This document shows, piece after piece, positions 24,858-35,585 of a stretch of DNA of 51,049 nucleotides (position 1 is the first letter of the stretch; each line of letters starts with the position of its first letter). The translations under genes and the position numbers were made by a program. The stretch is taken from assembly GCA_001275005.1 (NCBI GenBank), contig JWZX01003175.1, positions 1 through 51,049 of the forward strand. The letters are read 5' to 3'. The notes beneath the pieces are model-generated. The model made no database searches and was not told the origin of the DNA. It saw only the letters and a list, made by a program, of their open reading frames with translations. This stretch comes from Chrysochromulina tobinii. Lineage: Eukaryota; Haptophyta; Prymnesiales; Chrysochromulinaceae.

Positions 24858-27683
24858 ATGGCGGAGTCAAGGCGAGTGCTGCCGAGCAACTTCTCGGCGA
24901 CGAACAAGCGCCGCTCGCCCGATAGGCCCGTGGCTGTGCCACAGACGCACCCCAGTAGCTCTGCCGGCGGCGGCAGTGCATCTTCTCAGCCAGTGCCGTC
25001 GAGACTCGCGTCGGTCGGCTCACACCCAGCCAAGGTGCCACGAAGACTGCCACCGGGCTTCGGTGCGCCTGCATCGCAAGCTGCTGCAAACGCGGCACCT
25101 TCGGCCTCGCACGCCGCTGTATCGCCAATCACCGTCACGCTTTCGCTGCTGTCGCCCACGGCGTTCGCCGTGCGCTGCTCTCGCGCGCACTCCCACGTAC
25201 AGCAGCTCCTCGACTCGGTGGCTGTGGTGGCTCTGCCGCCAGAGGAACGGCTGCGCCTCGAGGGCAGCGCCAGCCGTGACGCCGGCGTCGTCGTGGCGGC
25301 GTACTCGTTGAGCGCGTACGAGGCCGTGCTCGGCTCGCTCAGCGGCGCCCCGTCGCACTGGCGACTCACTCTGGTGCAGATACCACGCCCGATCCTCGCG
25401 GCTGCGACCCTGGCCCCCGCCACCTCGGGCCGCCAAGCGAGCGGCCGCAGCACCGTTCTGGACCGTCTCCCCGAGGGACTACGCGCTGCCCTTGCACCGC
25501 ACCAGGCCGAGGGCATCGAGTTCATCGCGCGCCGTCGCGGGCGCGCGCTGATAGCTGATGAGATGGGAGTGGGTAAGCTGATGGCCTCTGATGGCCTCTG
25601 ATGGCCTCTGTTGGCCTCTGATGGCATCTGATGGCCTCTGATGGCCTCTGATTGCTTCTAGCTGATGAGATGGGAGTGGGTAAGCGACTCCAAGCGGTCG
25701 TACCAACCCCGTCTCTGGTGGCCTCTGATGGCCTCTGATGGCCTCTGGTGGCCTGTGATGGCTTTTGATGGCCTCTGATTGCCTCTGATGGCTTCTGGTG
25801 GCCTCTGATGGCCTCCCTCATCAGGCAAGACACTCCAAGCGATCGGAGCCCTCGCTCTGTACCGTGACGAGTGGCCCGCCGTGGTCCTATGCCCGTCGGC
25901 CGCACGCTTCCAATGGCGGGACGAGCTGCTGCGCTGGCTGCCCGAGCTAGCATACGATGCGGGCGTGCGCGTGCACGTACCTCTCTCGGCAAGCGCCGCC
26001 ACCGCCGCTGACCACGACGACGACGCCGCCGACGCTCTCGACGATGCGGGCGCATCGGCACCGCCATCTCTCGCGCCCTCTGCCCTCGTGCATGTGCTCT
26101 CGTACGACCTCGCCGTGCGCTGCTCCGCGGCGCTCAGCTTGCTCGCACCGCGCGTGATCGTGTGTGACGAATCGCAGTATCTCAAGTCTCGCACGGCGCA
26201 GCGCACGCGCGTTGTGCTCCCCCTCCTAGCGCAAGCTTCGCGAGCCTTGTTGCTCTCGGGCACTCCCGCGCTCTCATCGCCGTCAGAGCTCTACACGCAG
26301 CTGCATGTCCTCGCGCCCCAGGTCTTTGGCAGTTGGACTGGCTTTGCACACCGCTTCTGCGATGCCAAGCGCACGCGCTACGGTCTGGATGTGAGTGGAG
26401 CGTCGAACCTGGCCGAGCTCCATACGGTCATGTTTGCCACCGTCGCGCTCCGAAGGACCAAGAATCAGGTGCTCGCGCACTTGCCTCCCAAGCGGAGGGA
26501 GGTGCTGCTGCTCCCGTGCAATGCGGGCGAGGGCGACGTGCGAAGGCTCGAGAAGCTCCTCAACGCGGGCGAGGGGGTGGATGGCGCTCGTCACGGCGCT
26601 CATGCTGCTGGCGGGGGTGGTGCTGGCGGGGGTGGTGGCGGCGGGGATGGTGGCGGCAGGGGCGGAGGCACCACTGGCGGCGGCGGCGGCGGCGGCGGTG
26701 GCACCGGCGAGACTCGCGCGCTGCTGCTGAGCGCGTACCAGGACACCGGCATCTCCAAGCTGCCCGCTCTCATCCAATACGTGCGCACTCTCGTGGCGTC
26801 ACGAGCCTCCCATCCCAAAGTCCTCTTATTTGGTCATCATTTGGCGGTGCTCGATGGAGTGGAGGAGGGCGCGCTGGCTTGTGTGGCACACATTCGGATT
26901 GATGGCGCGACGCCGCCTGCAGCGCGCCATGCGGCCGTGCTTCGCTTCCAGCAAAGCGCCGAGTGCCGCGTGGCCCTGATCGCCATCTCGGCCGGTGGCA
27001 CCGCCCTGACGCTCACGGCGGCCTCGCACGTTGTCTTCCTCGAATTGTACTGGACCCCAGCTGCGCTGCTGCAGGCCGAGGACCGTGTGCATCGGATCGG
27101 GCAGACGGCCGCGCGCGTGCAAGTGACCTATCTGCTCGGGGCGGGCACACTCGACGAGGCGTTGTGGGCGGCCCTCAAGCGCAAGTCGCGAGTGCTCGGT
27201 GAGACGCTCGAGGGGCGCGCGGAGGCCTGTGCTACGACCGGCGTGGCGGGAGCTCTCTCCTCCTCCTCCTCCGCCGCCGCTGCCGACTCCGCCTCCGCTA
27301 CCAGCACAGGTCTGGCGAGCGGATTGCTGCTGGCAGCCGGAGCGGTACGTCGGCTCGACGCCCTTGGCCACGTGTGTGACGGTGCGACGAGCCGCTTCTT
27401 CACAGCGCCCGCCACGGCGCCGCCTCTGCCGGCGCGTGCAGCCGCACTCAGGAAGATCGGAGCGAACGCGGGAGTGCCCATCAATTTGGTCGAGGAGGAG
27501 GAGGCGGCGGCGGCGGAGGAGGAGGGGGAGGTGGTAGCGGAGCAGCACCGGCTAGTGGAGCGGCTGCTGCTAGGTGAGATGGATGGCCTTGCGCACGTGA
27601 TGACGGCAGCCACCTCGACGGAGGGTGCGGTCGACGCATCTGAAGATGTCGACCACGACGATGCGATTGATGGAGCTGAGTAG
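24858..27683 (+). CDS. SNF2-family annealing helicase, SMARCAL1/ZRANB3-like
   Basis: Exons 24858-25572 and 25825-27683, about 857 residues; an 18-nt optional exon (25662-25679) is possible. The N-terminal 100 residues are Ser/Ala/Pro-rich. Residues about 90-190 (ITVTLSLLSPTAFAV, VVVAAYSLSAYEAVL) resemble a HARP-like module. Helicase motifs: ADEMGVGKT with GKT restored by splicing, VVLCPSAARFQWRDEL, VCDESQ (DESQ in place of DESH), LLLSGTPALSSPSE, then the second lobe with PKVLLFGHH, AISAGGTALTL and AEDRVHRIGQT. A glycine-rich insert lies near 480-510. The family rewinds DNA and remodels stalled forks; SMARCAL1 acts with RPA, whose large subunit is encoded 2.8 kb downstream. I saw no clear RPA-binding peptide. 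Confidence 0.85.
25573..25661 (+). repeat. first minisatellite intron segment of the SNF2 gene
   Basis: Between donor G|GTAAGC and acceptor TTCTAG lie about seven TGATGGCCTC units in the sense orientation. The flanking 27 bp at 25552-25578 recur exactly at 25659-25685, an offset of 107 bp, so the exon end with its donor has been duplicated. Confidence 0.85.
25680..25824 (+). repeat. second minisatellite intron segment of the SNF2 gene
   Basis: Donor G|GTAAGC and acceptor CATCAG enclose 145 bp with about ten TGATGGCCTC variants. ACTCCAAGCGGTCG at 25687 recurs as ACTCCAAGCGATCG at 25832, an offset of 145 bp that equals the segment length. The most likely mature splice joins 25572 to 25825 and skips both segments. 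Confidence 0.8.
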
Positions 27684-27978
27684 CGGACGCGGCGCGACGG
27701 TGGCGTGGATCACACGCATGTAACAGCTAACTACGCATTTGAGGAATTATAATAATAATGAAGTAGACCCGTCGCTCTCAAACAAGATACGTGACGCGCG
27801 ACGGTTACATCAGTACCATAAGCCTACGTCATTGTATCATGCGCGGCTCCAGCCACTAGACAAGACCTTCTACGTTCTAGGCGCAGCCACCTTGACCTTC
27901 CTCACTGTGAGAGTAATTCCTGAGCGCAGCCGCGGGCCTCAGTCGAGTCAAAGCCAAAGGCATCCCAAAAGCCGGCCC

Positions 27979-29343
27979 TCAGTCAAAGCCAAAGGCGTCC
28001 AAAAATTCGTCGGCCGTCGCCGTCCCACCATTCACGTCGACCTCGGACGCGTCAAACTTGTGCATGCCGCCCGCCACCTTGACGCCCTGGGCCTCGAGCG
28101 CCTGCATCTTGGCGATCCTCTCATCCTCTTCCTTCTCCTTCTGCTTGGCCTTGAGAGCGTTCTCCTCAATCTTCTTCTTCATCTCCGCCGCCTCCTGCTC
28201 CTTGAGCGCCTTGAGGTCGAATGCCGGCTCGTACGGTGCGGTAGGCAAAGCCGAGGGCATCGAAGCAGCAGAAACAATAGGCTCGTCCTCGTTGTGGTGG
28301 TCGTCGTCGTCGTCGGTGGCATCATCCACTTGAAAGCGCTCGCCCGCGTGCGCAGCGGCGGCGCGCGCGGCCGCCTCGTCCTCGGCGGCGGCTGCCGCAC
28401 CGTCCAGCCGCGCCGCCACCGCCGCCGCCATCGCAAACGCACCGAGCAGCTCAGCCTCATCGAGACCGAGAGTGCCGATGAGCACCAGTGAATGCAATGG
28501 ACCGCCAAAGTCGATCGCACGCAGCTCCTCGAGCGTGCCGGTGACCACTTGCTGGTCAGCATGGCCCACGCGCGACACGCCAATGGCGCGCGCCTCGGGC
28601 GGACACACTCCCTCCGCACGCTCTGCCTCGACGGCAAGCAGTTGCCCGATGGCCTGCCGTATGGACATGTAGCGCGGAGGCAAGTACTCGGGCTTCTTGC
28701 CCTTGGCCAGGCTGATCATCGTCGGCTCACGCACCTTGATGTCGAGGAGCGCGAGCGTGTGCAGGCCGGCCCGCCGGTTGGCAGCCACCTTGGCATAGAA
28801 CGAGTCTGGCCGCCACGTTTGCGAGAAGAAGGGGATCGAGATGGTCTCGCCAAAGCGATAGAGCTGCAGGCCACAGCAGCCGATCGCGTTCATGATCGAG
28901 GCGTTGTGCACCACGTGGGTCGTCACGCCAAGCTCACGCGCACGCGCGAGCAGGTCGCAGTGCGTGGTTGCGCCGAACGGGTCGCCGACGACCAGCATGG
29001 CGATGTCCTCGTGCCGCGCACGCTCGAGGATGGGCTCGATCTCCGACTCGACGAGCTCGCGCGGCGCCTCCTCGATCTTGATGCTCCACGCCTCCTCGAG
29101 GCGCGCGCGTGGCACGCCGAGAATGGATGTGTACGCTTCGAGATACACAGCCGAGCACTTTTGGACGGCGCGCAGGCCCTTGAGCGTAATGTCCTGAGGT
29201 GGTCAAGGCATGGAGCAGGCCGAACGAGAGGTGAGTGTGCGCTAATATTCTTCGAAGGGGCAGGGGATTTCGTGGTGCTTGCAGCCTCGGATATAGCTCA
29301 CCTCCTCATCGGCGAGGCCGAGGCCGATCAAGTGGAATGGCAT
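27979..29343 (-). CDS. DPH5: diphthine methyl ester synthase with C-terminal extension
   Basis: Two exons, 29343-29302 and 29193-27979, 418 residues. Exon 1 encodes MPFHLIGLGLADEE; exon 2 resumes DITLKGLRAVQKCSAVYLEAYTSIL, which matches the DPH5 N-terminus. The SAM-binding TP-methyltransferase fold shows VVGDPFGATTH, HNASIMNAIGCCGLQLYRFGE and FYAKVAANRRAGLHTL. The enzyme makes diphthine methyl ester on elongation factor 2, a cytosolic step conserved in eukaryotes. Usual length is about 285-300 residues; here an extra 110 residues follow LVLIGTLGLDEAE. They are Ala- and Asp/His-rich, then a charged coiled coil (AEMKKKIEENALKAKQKEK). It is divergent from the unknown gene at 29500. Confidence 0.92.
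29194..29301 (-). other. intron of DPH5
   Basis: GT-AG, 108 bp, phase 0: GAG|GTGAGC to CACCTCAG|GAC. Placement is supported by the DPH5 N-terminal match across the junction. No TGATGGCC repeat is present. Confidence 0.8.
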
Positions 29344-29499
29344 GACCGGGCCGGTCTGAATGGACGCGTCGGGCCACGTGTCGCCAATCTCAATTGCCAC
29401 CCACCTCGTTTCTTCTTTCTCGAGAGGTGATGATCTGAAATCCATCATTCTGGTTCGACTCGTCGCCCGCGTCTCACGTGATTTCACGAGATTTTTCAT

Positions 29500-30420
29500 A
29501 TGCCGCAAGGAAGCCTTCGCCTGAGTCTCTGCTTCGCCGTTGCCCATGGGTTACGAGTGGGCACTCTTCCGATGCCTCCGGAGCCGATATTGCGAAGTGT
29601 GTCGATCGGGTCAAGCAGTCTTGTTACGCAAACGCTTCCGCTAAGCAGCGTTGCCCGATGGCCAGTGTGGATCGCACCAGGTGATGCGAGCACCGTCACA
29701 TGCATAGCCGGGACCATGGCCGAGGACGAAAAAGGTGGTTGGGTGAACCCGCTCACGTTTGAACAGCTATGGCTTCCGCAGGGCTTGGCGATGCCAAAGA
29801 GCCGCGCAGCGCTGGGAGCGGTTCTCAAGAATGGTGTTCCTCGCTTTCTGTTCCCGACCACCGCGACCACGGTCGGAAGTGATGGTGGACGGCGACTATG
29901 GTACAACCGCGGAGTGAATTCCCTGCCGCTAGCGAAGACGTGGCTCACATTTGGAGACATTCCCATCAATGATCTGCGTCTGTCGGCGTACACCCAGCTC
30001 CTTCCCAAGACGTTCGGGTCCAAGGAGGCGGAGGTTGGGAGTGACGAGGCGGTGGATTTGGCCATCCGCAGGAGCGTATGGAAGCCCGTGCTTCCACTGA
30101 TCTCCGTGGCCGACGCGTTCAACACCATCTTGGAAGTCATGGCGAGTGCTCCAGATGCCCTGGGCGAGGGCTTCTGCTACCTCATCGTGCCGCTCAGTGA
30201 GGAGATTGCGCTACCCGAGGAGGCCATCCAGCCTGGGAACCGGCTTCGTCTCTTCCTCTCGGACGTTGACGCCACCGAGGGCAAGCCCCTCAATCTTGAC
30301 GACCGCGAAGGCTGGAAATGGACTCATGCCGAGTGCGATCTGTCGATGTTCGAGACCGAGTCCGGGAGGGAGAGTGACTTCATGCCGGAGGTGTACAAGC
30401 CGCTCTTCTTGAGTGAGTGA
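29500..30420 (+). CDS. conserved-looking protein of unknown function
   Basis: 306 residues from the ATG at 29500, or 234 from the ATG at 29716, which has the better context (ACCATGG). I do not recognise the family. The region after the second ATG looks like a compact soluble domain: LTFEQLWLPQGLAMPKSR, GVPRFLFPTTATTVG, WLTFGDIPINDLRLSAY, then FCYLIVPLSEEIALPEEA and RLRLFLSDVDATEGKPLN. The first 70 residues are mildly hydrophobic (LRLSLCFAVAHGLRVG) and could be a targeting signal, or could be untranslated. Codon use is like the neighbours. It is followed 75 bp later by RPA1 on the same strand. Confidence 0.65.
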   Translation: MPQGSLRLSLCFAVAHGLRVGTLPMPPEPILRSVSIGSSSLVTQTLPLSSVARWPVWIAPGDASTVTCIAGTMAEDEKGGWVNPLTFEQLWLPQGLAMPKSRAALGAVLKNGVPRFLFPTTATTVGSDGGRRLWYNRGVNSLPLAKTWLTFGDIPINDLRLSAYTQLLPKTFGSKEAEVGSDEAVDLAIRRSVWKPVLPLISVADAFNTILEVMASAPDALGEGFCYLIVPLSEEIALPEEAIQPGNRLRLFLSDVDATEGKPLNLDDREGWKWTHAECDLSMFETESGRESDFMPEVYKPLFLSE

Positions 30421-30494
30421 AGCTGAGCAGGAGCGGGCGAGCGCGGCTACGGAAGGTTTCGTCAACCAATTTGTTCTCCTCTGTTTCGTAACGG

Positions 30495-31095
30495 ATGAGC
30501 ACAGTAGACGCGAAAAACGAGATGCAGATGGCCGGACGATGGTCGCCAGAGGCCGGCCGACCAAGCATCCAGGGCGGAGGACGAGGCAGTGAATCCTCGA
30601 TACCCGGCGGGAGTACGCTTGCGGATACACCGATCCATCGCGCTCCGCGGAAAGACCTCGCCCTCACAGTGAACTGCACGCTCCGTGTGCCACGCGCAGT
30701 TTTCGGCGCGGCGGCTGAGCCATCTTGGTCGCCGTCGAAACAGGAGACAGACTACAGCCGAAATGGTTACGGCCGTTTTGACCCGGTGCTGGGCACGGCT
30801 CATAACGCACACGCATTGCCACTTGCTGCGCCTAACGACTCCTTCGCTGAGAAGCCGCGCGATTTCGAGTCACGTCATTTGTCGTGGCAGTGCAAGCCGA
30901 GCATCGAGGGTGGCATCTTTGGCAGTGGAGCATCGCAGAGTGATGCGGGCCGCCGCGGTAGTGGCGGCGGCATGAGCGACCCTTTTCTCGGCCGGCTGCA
31001 GCAGGCCGAGGAGCGCGACCAGATGCAAGCACAGCAGATCTATGCGATGCAGCAGCAGCAGCAGCAGTACGCAATGCAACAACAGCGGCAGCAGC

Positions 31096-31145
<50 letters not shown>

Positions 31146-32798
31146 GCGCCGCCGCCGCAGCAGCAGCAACAGTGGCAGCAGCACAACGCGCCGCCGCCCG
31201 CGCAGCAAGCGCCCCAATACGGGCAGGCGCAGGGAGGCATCCAGCGTGACGGTGCGGCCACGATCATGCCCATCATGGCGCTCAACCCGTACCAGAACAA
31301 GTGGACGATTCGCGGGCGGCTTATGGAGAAGGACTTCCGTAAGTACTCGAATGCCAAGGGCGAGGGCAAGCTCTTCAACCTGATGGTGGCGGACGCATCG
31401 GGTGAGATCCGCGTGACTGGCTTCACCGATGTGTACGAGCAGATCTACGACTCGCTCGTGCCGGGCGCCGTGTACCTCATCTCGGGCGGCTCGCTCAAGC
31501 CCAAGAATCCGCAGTACAACACGACGGCGCATACCTTCGAGATGACGCTCAACCGCGGCTGCACATTTGAGGTGACCGAGGAGCCGCAGGGTGCCGAAGA
31601 GATCGCGCGGCACAACTTCAAGTTGGTGCGCATCGATCAGCTCGAGCAGCTGCCGGACAATGCGCAGGCGGACGTGTGTGCGATCGTCGTCAGCTGCACC
31701 GAGCCGCAGACCTTCGTGGCGAAGACTTCGGGCAAGGAGATGACGAAGCGCGTACTCGAGCTCGCCGACCAGAGCCAGACGAAGATCGAGCTCACATGCT
31801 TCGGCGAGCCGAAGCAGCAGCTCGGCGAAGGCATGGCGATCGCGGTGCGCAACGCCAAGGTCGGCTCGTGGAACTCCAAATCGCTCACCATCTGGGGCGA
31901 CAGCCAGATCACGATGCACCCGGATATCCCGGTCGCGCATGAGCTGATGGGGTGGTGGCGAGCGCACGGCTCGTCGCAGCAGCTGCGCTCGCTCTCGGTC
32001 GCGGGCGCGAACGGCGGCGGCGGCAAGCCCGCGCGGCGCATCTACTTCAGCGACATCGAGGAGCAGGCCCTCGGTCTCAACGGCGAGCCTGACATGTTTC
32101 AGGCGCGCTGCCGCGTCACGAACATCAAGACCGACCAACGGCAACTGTGGTACATCGCGTGCCCCCACTGCAAGAAGAAGCTCACGAACGTCGACGAGAT
32201 CGGCGATCTGCAGGGGCACTGCGAAAAGTGTGATAAGACGGTCGGCGGCCAGCGCCGCTGGATCTTTCAGGCCACGTGCAACGACTCGTCCGGCTCGCGC
32301 TACGTGTCCTTTTTCGACGAGACCGCGACGATGCTCCTCCAAGGCAAGTCGGCCGACGAGATCGCCCAGCTCAAGGAGTCGAACCCAACGGCCTTCGATC
32401 GCCACTTTCTGCGCTGCTGCTTCTCGACGTACATGCTCAAGGGGCGCATCAAGAACGAGGACTACAATGGCGAGCAACGCATCAAGGTTTCGTGCACCGC
32501 GCTGCAGCCCATCGACTTTGTGGCCGAGGGGCGCCATCTGCTACATGAGATCCTGCAGCATATGGGCGTAGGCGCCGGCGCCGGCGCCGGCGCCGGCGCA
32601 GCGTACGGCGGCGCGGCCTACGGCGGCGCGCCGTACGGCGGCGCGCCGTACGGCGGCGCACCGCCGGTGATGATGGCCGGCGGCGCTCCCGCCCACCACG
32701 GCGCTCCAGCCCACCACGGCGCTCCAGCCCACCACGGCGCTCCCGCCGGCATGGTGAGCATGCCCTACGGCGACGCAGCGTACGGCGGCGCCTACTGA
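30495..32798 (+). CDS. RPA1: replication protein A large subunit
   Basis: 767 residues, single exon, ATG at 30495. The N-terminal 170 residues are unlike the protein-binding DBD-F domain of animal and yeast RPA70. A glutamine run follows at about 180-245. Then come the ssDNA-binding OB folds: DBD-A about 260-370 (NPYQNKWTIRGRL, GEGKLFNLMVAD), DBD-B about 385-500 (VCAIVVSCTEP, LTIWGDSQITMHPD) and DBD-C about 515-690. DBD-C carries a zinc ribbon, CPHCKKK and CEKC, with WIFQATCNDSSG. The C-terminal tail has AYGGAPYGGAPYGG and HHGAPAHHGAP repeats. RPA1 coats single-stranded DNA in replication and repair. The missing DBD-F means checkpoint and repair partners normally bound there must dock elsewhere, or on another RPA1 copy. 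Confidence 0.93.
31042..31143 (+). repeat. CAG repeat encoding polyglutamine in RPA1
   Basis: Runs of CAG with some CAA, CGG and ATG interruptions encode a Gln-rich segment just before DBD-A. The longest pure CAG run is roughly 15 units. The site is a likely length polymorphism. Confidence 0.9.
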
Positions 32799-33063
32799 GG
32801 AGGCTGACGAAACTGACGAAACTAAGGAGGGTGACGAGCGGGGCAGCAAAGCACGGCGGGCAGCGGCGGACTGCGACGAGATTTGGGACGCATGTACGCC
32901 ACGCCGCCCCGGGTGGCGGCGGCGGCGCAGCTCCAAGTACGGCCCGGGCGAAGCAGCCCGTGCGCCGCGTGGACGCGTGGACCTCGCTGGCAGCGGTGTG
33001 CACCTGTGGCGGGCGCGAGCGGGCAGGGACTGGGAGGCAACAAGAGCTCGAGAGACGGGGCCC

Positions 33064-34581
33064 ATGGGTGACCGTGGGCCACGCGGGCGAGCCCAGCCGG
33101 CGCGGGACGCCGGGACCGGTGCAGGCGGGGGAACTCAGGGTCAGCTCTGAGGGTCGAATTTCGTAACTGTTAAACGTATATTCACAGCCGATTCACGCGA
33201 ATTGATCGAGACGTCTGTGACACTCAGCGCCGAAAGACCAGCGCGCGCGCGCGAGCCGCCATCGCCCGAGAGCGCGTCGCCATCGATTGCGGAGCTCGAG
33301 GCGAAGGTAGCCTCGCAGGCGACTGATACGGACTCGTTGGTCGCCAAGGAGGAGGCCATCCATTTGCTCTCGGAGCACTACGCAGAGACGGCACAGGCGG
33401 ACAAGCTGGTGGCTCTCGTGGCGGCGCTGCGACCCTTCTTCGCCGTGGTGGCGAAGGCGAAGACGGCTAAGATCGTGCGCACCCTGATCGACCAGCTCGC
33501 CAAGATTCCCAACACGCTGCCGCTGCAGATGCAGCTCTGCCGCGACTCGATTGCGTGGTGCAAGGCGGAGAAGCGCTCGTTCCTCCGCCAGCGCGTGGAA
33601 GCGCGGCTGGCCGCGCTGCTGCTCGAGTCGAAGATGTACACCGACGCGCTCGCGCTGCTTGACGAGCTGGTTCGCGAGGTGAAGAAGCTCGACGACAAGC
33701 CGCTGCTCGTCGAGATCAACCTCGTCGAGAGCGCGACGCACCACGCGCTGCGCAACCTGCCCAAGGCGAAGGCGTCGCTGACGTCGGCGCGCACCGCCGC
33801 GAACGCGATCTACTGCCCGCCGCAGCTGCAGGCACAGATCGACGTGAACGCGGGCATCATACACGCCGAGGAGAAGGACTACAAGACGGCCTTTTCCTAC
33901 TTCTACGAGGCGCTCGAGAACTTCGACTCGATCAACAGCCCGCGGGGCGAGGACTGCGTCAAGTACATGCTGCTGACGAAGATCATGATGAACAACCCGG
34001 ACGAGGTGACGTCGATCATCAACGGCAAGCCGGGCATGCGCCACCAGGGCGCGGGCCTTGAGGCCATGCGCGCCATCGCGACTGCGCACCAGCAACGCTC
34101 CTTGATCGAGTTCGAGACCGCCCTCTCGACGCACGCGGCGCACTTGACGGCGGATCCGATCATCTCCAACCACCTGGCGGCGTTGTACGACATGCTGCTG
34201 CAGGAGAACATCTGCCGCATCATCGAACCCTACTCGGTTGTCGAGACTGCGCACATCGCCACCGTGATGAAGTTGCCACTCGAGAAGGTCGAGCAGAAGC
34301 TCTCGCAGATGATCCTCGACAAAAAGTTCCGCGGCATCCTCGACGCGGGCGCGGGCTGCCTCGTGGTGTACGAGGACCAGGCGGTAGACACGACGTACGA
34401 CGAGGCGCTCGAGACCCTAGGCAACATGAGCAAGGTCGTCGATGCGCTCAATGTGAAGGCCAACAGCCTGGTGGGCGGCGCCTCGAAGGCGAAGGACGAC
34501 AAGGACGACAAGAAGAAGGAAGAGAAGGGCAAGGAGGGCAAGGAGGACAAAAATCTCATCAAGAAAAAGCCTAAAAAGTGA
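33064..34581 (+). CDS. PSMD11: 26S proteasome lid subunit Rpn6/PSMD11
   Basis: The main exon (33188-34581) encodes nearly all of Rpn6 but has no ATG before about residue 115, so the start must lie upstream. A candidate first exon, 33064-33118 (MGDRGPRGRAQ...), joins through a 69-bp GT-AG intron in matching phase 1 and gives 482 residues. The match covers the helical repeats (ARLAALLLESKMYTDAL, KKLDDKPLLVEINLVES, ARTAANAIYCPPQLQA) and the PCI domain (DPIISNHLAALYDMLL, LSQMILDKKFRGILD). The end is a Lys/Asp-rich tail (KDDKDDKKKEEKGKEG) that human Rpn6 lacks. Rpn6 clamps the 19S lid to the 20S core. The first exon is an inference; the rest is firm. Confidence 0.88.
33119..33187 (+). other. candidate intron of Rpn6
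   Basis: 69 bp, GT-AG, phase 1, from ACCG|GTGCAGG to ATTCACAG|CC. It contains an in-frame TGA at 33148, so it must be removed if the upstream ATG is used. It is AT-rich before the acceptor, with a possible branch site CTGTTAAAC. Confidence 0.5.
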
Positions 34582-35585
34582 GGCGCCGTGTGGCCTGGTC
34601 GGAGTGGGGAAGTGGACGGAGCGTGGTGCCGCTAAGTGATCGCGGCGAGAAGTGAAGCTCGACAGGAGCTGCGGCCCGGCGCCGAGCAGAGGCGCGATCG
34701 TGTCGTGGCATCGCGCGCCGGGACCCGGGGCCGTTGTAAAGTCGGAGAGCCGGCCAATTGGTGCCACGACAGCTCCCCGCCTGCCTCCGGAGATCGCTGC
34801 CGCGGAGAGCGGAGATAAAAACCGTTTTTTGTATAAATGGGGACCGGACGACGCGCGCCACCGCGGGGGCCGGTCGCCGGACCGCAGCGGAGCTCGCGCT
34901 CGGCTGTCAGCAGCTCAGCACCACAGCAGAGAGCAGTGGAGAGCGGAGGACAGCGCCGCGTACAGACGAGTCGGATGTCAACACGACATACACAACACCG
35001 CGGACCGAACGACAACGGACAAGGGCCGTGCAGCTCAATTGGTGTTAATTGGCCGCTAATAGAGGTAGCTGCGAGCGGAGGGAGCTTTTAGAGCGCGGGA
35101 GGCCGGAGCTATTTCCGTTACACGTTTGCACATCGCAGGCGCAGCTGTATGCCGGAGCCGTCTCCGGAACGATCGACGCCGTTTCAGATCATAACGCTTA
35201 TCAATCGAATGGGTTACCATAAATCATAACCCGGACGGCGGCGACGCGGCATAGACGGAAGACGCCCCGCGGCCCGCGGCGACAACTAGAGAGCTAGCGG
35301 CACGCCGCACGCCGGGGTTAGGGTTTTGTACGAACAGCTCAACACGCTACGGCCGTCAGGGCAGCAGGCAGGCCGAGTCTGTGTAAGAGAGCTCGCTCAG
35401 CTTCTGAGACTCGCTCGGGCAACCGCGCCGGCGGGAGGGGAAGTGTCTCTGGCGCGTCGCGCCCGCTCGCGCGTGACCCACCGCCCCCGGCAACATCACG
35501 CGGTGGTAGACCATGACGTAGACCGTTTACGAACTTGTACCTTACTTGATGTGTGCCTGTGATATGAACCTCGACCGCGCGAGGG
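34582..35585. other. long intergenic region without a visible gene
   Basis: About 1 kb between the convergent Rpn6 and ankyrin-membrane genes. I see no protein gene. There is a TATA-like GTATAAATGG at 34830 after a T run, which could be a promoter of an unseen non-coding transcript. A single TTAGGG-like word occurs near 35319. Nothing else is supported. Confidence 0.5.

Noticed and set aside
30870-32537. 555-codon open frame antisense to RPA1
   Set aside because: High GC keeps the opposite strand open. The sense frame encodes clear OB folds; the antisense is Leu/Arg-rich without domains.
33193-34254. Open frame antisense to Rpn6
   Set aside because: Same reason: the sense strand matches Rpn6 throughout, the antisense matches nothing.
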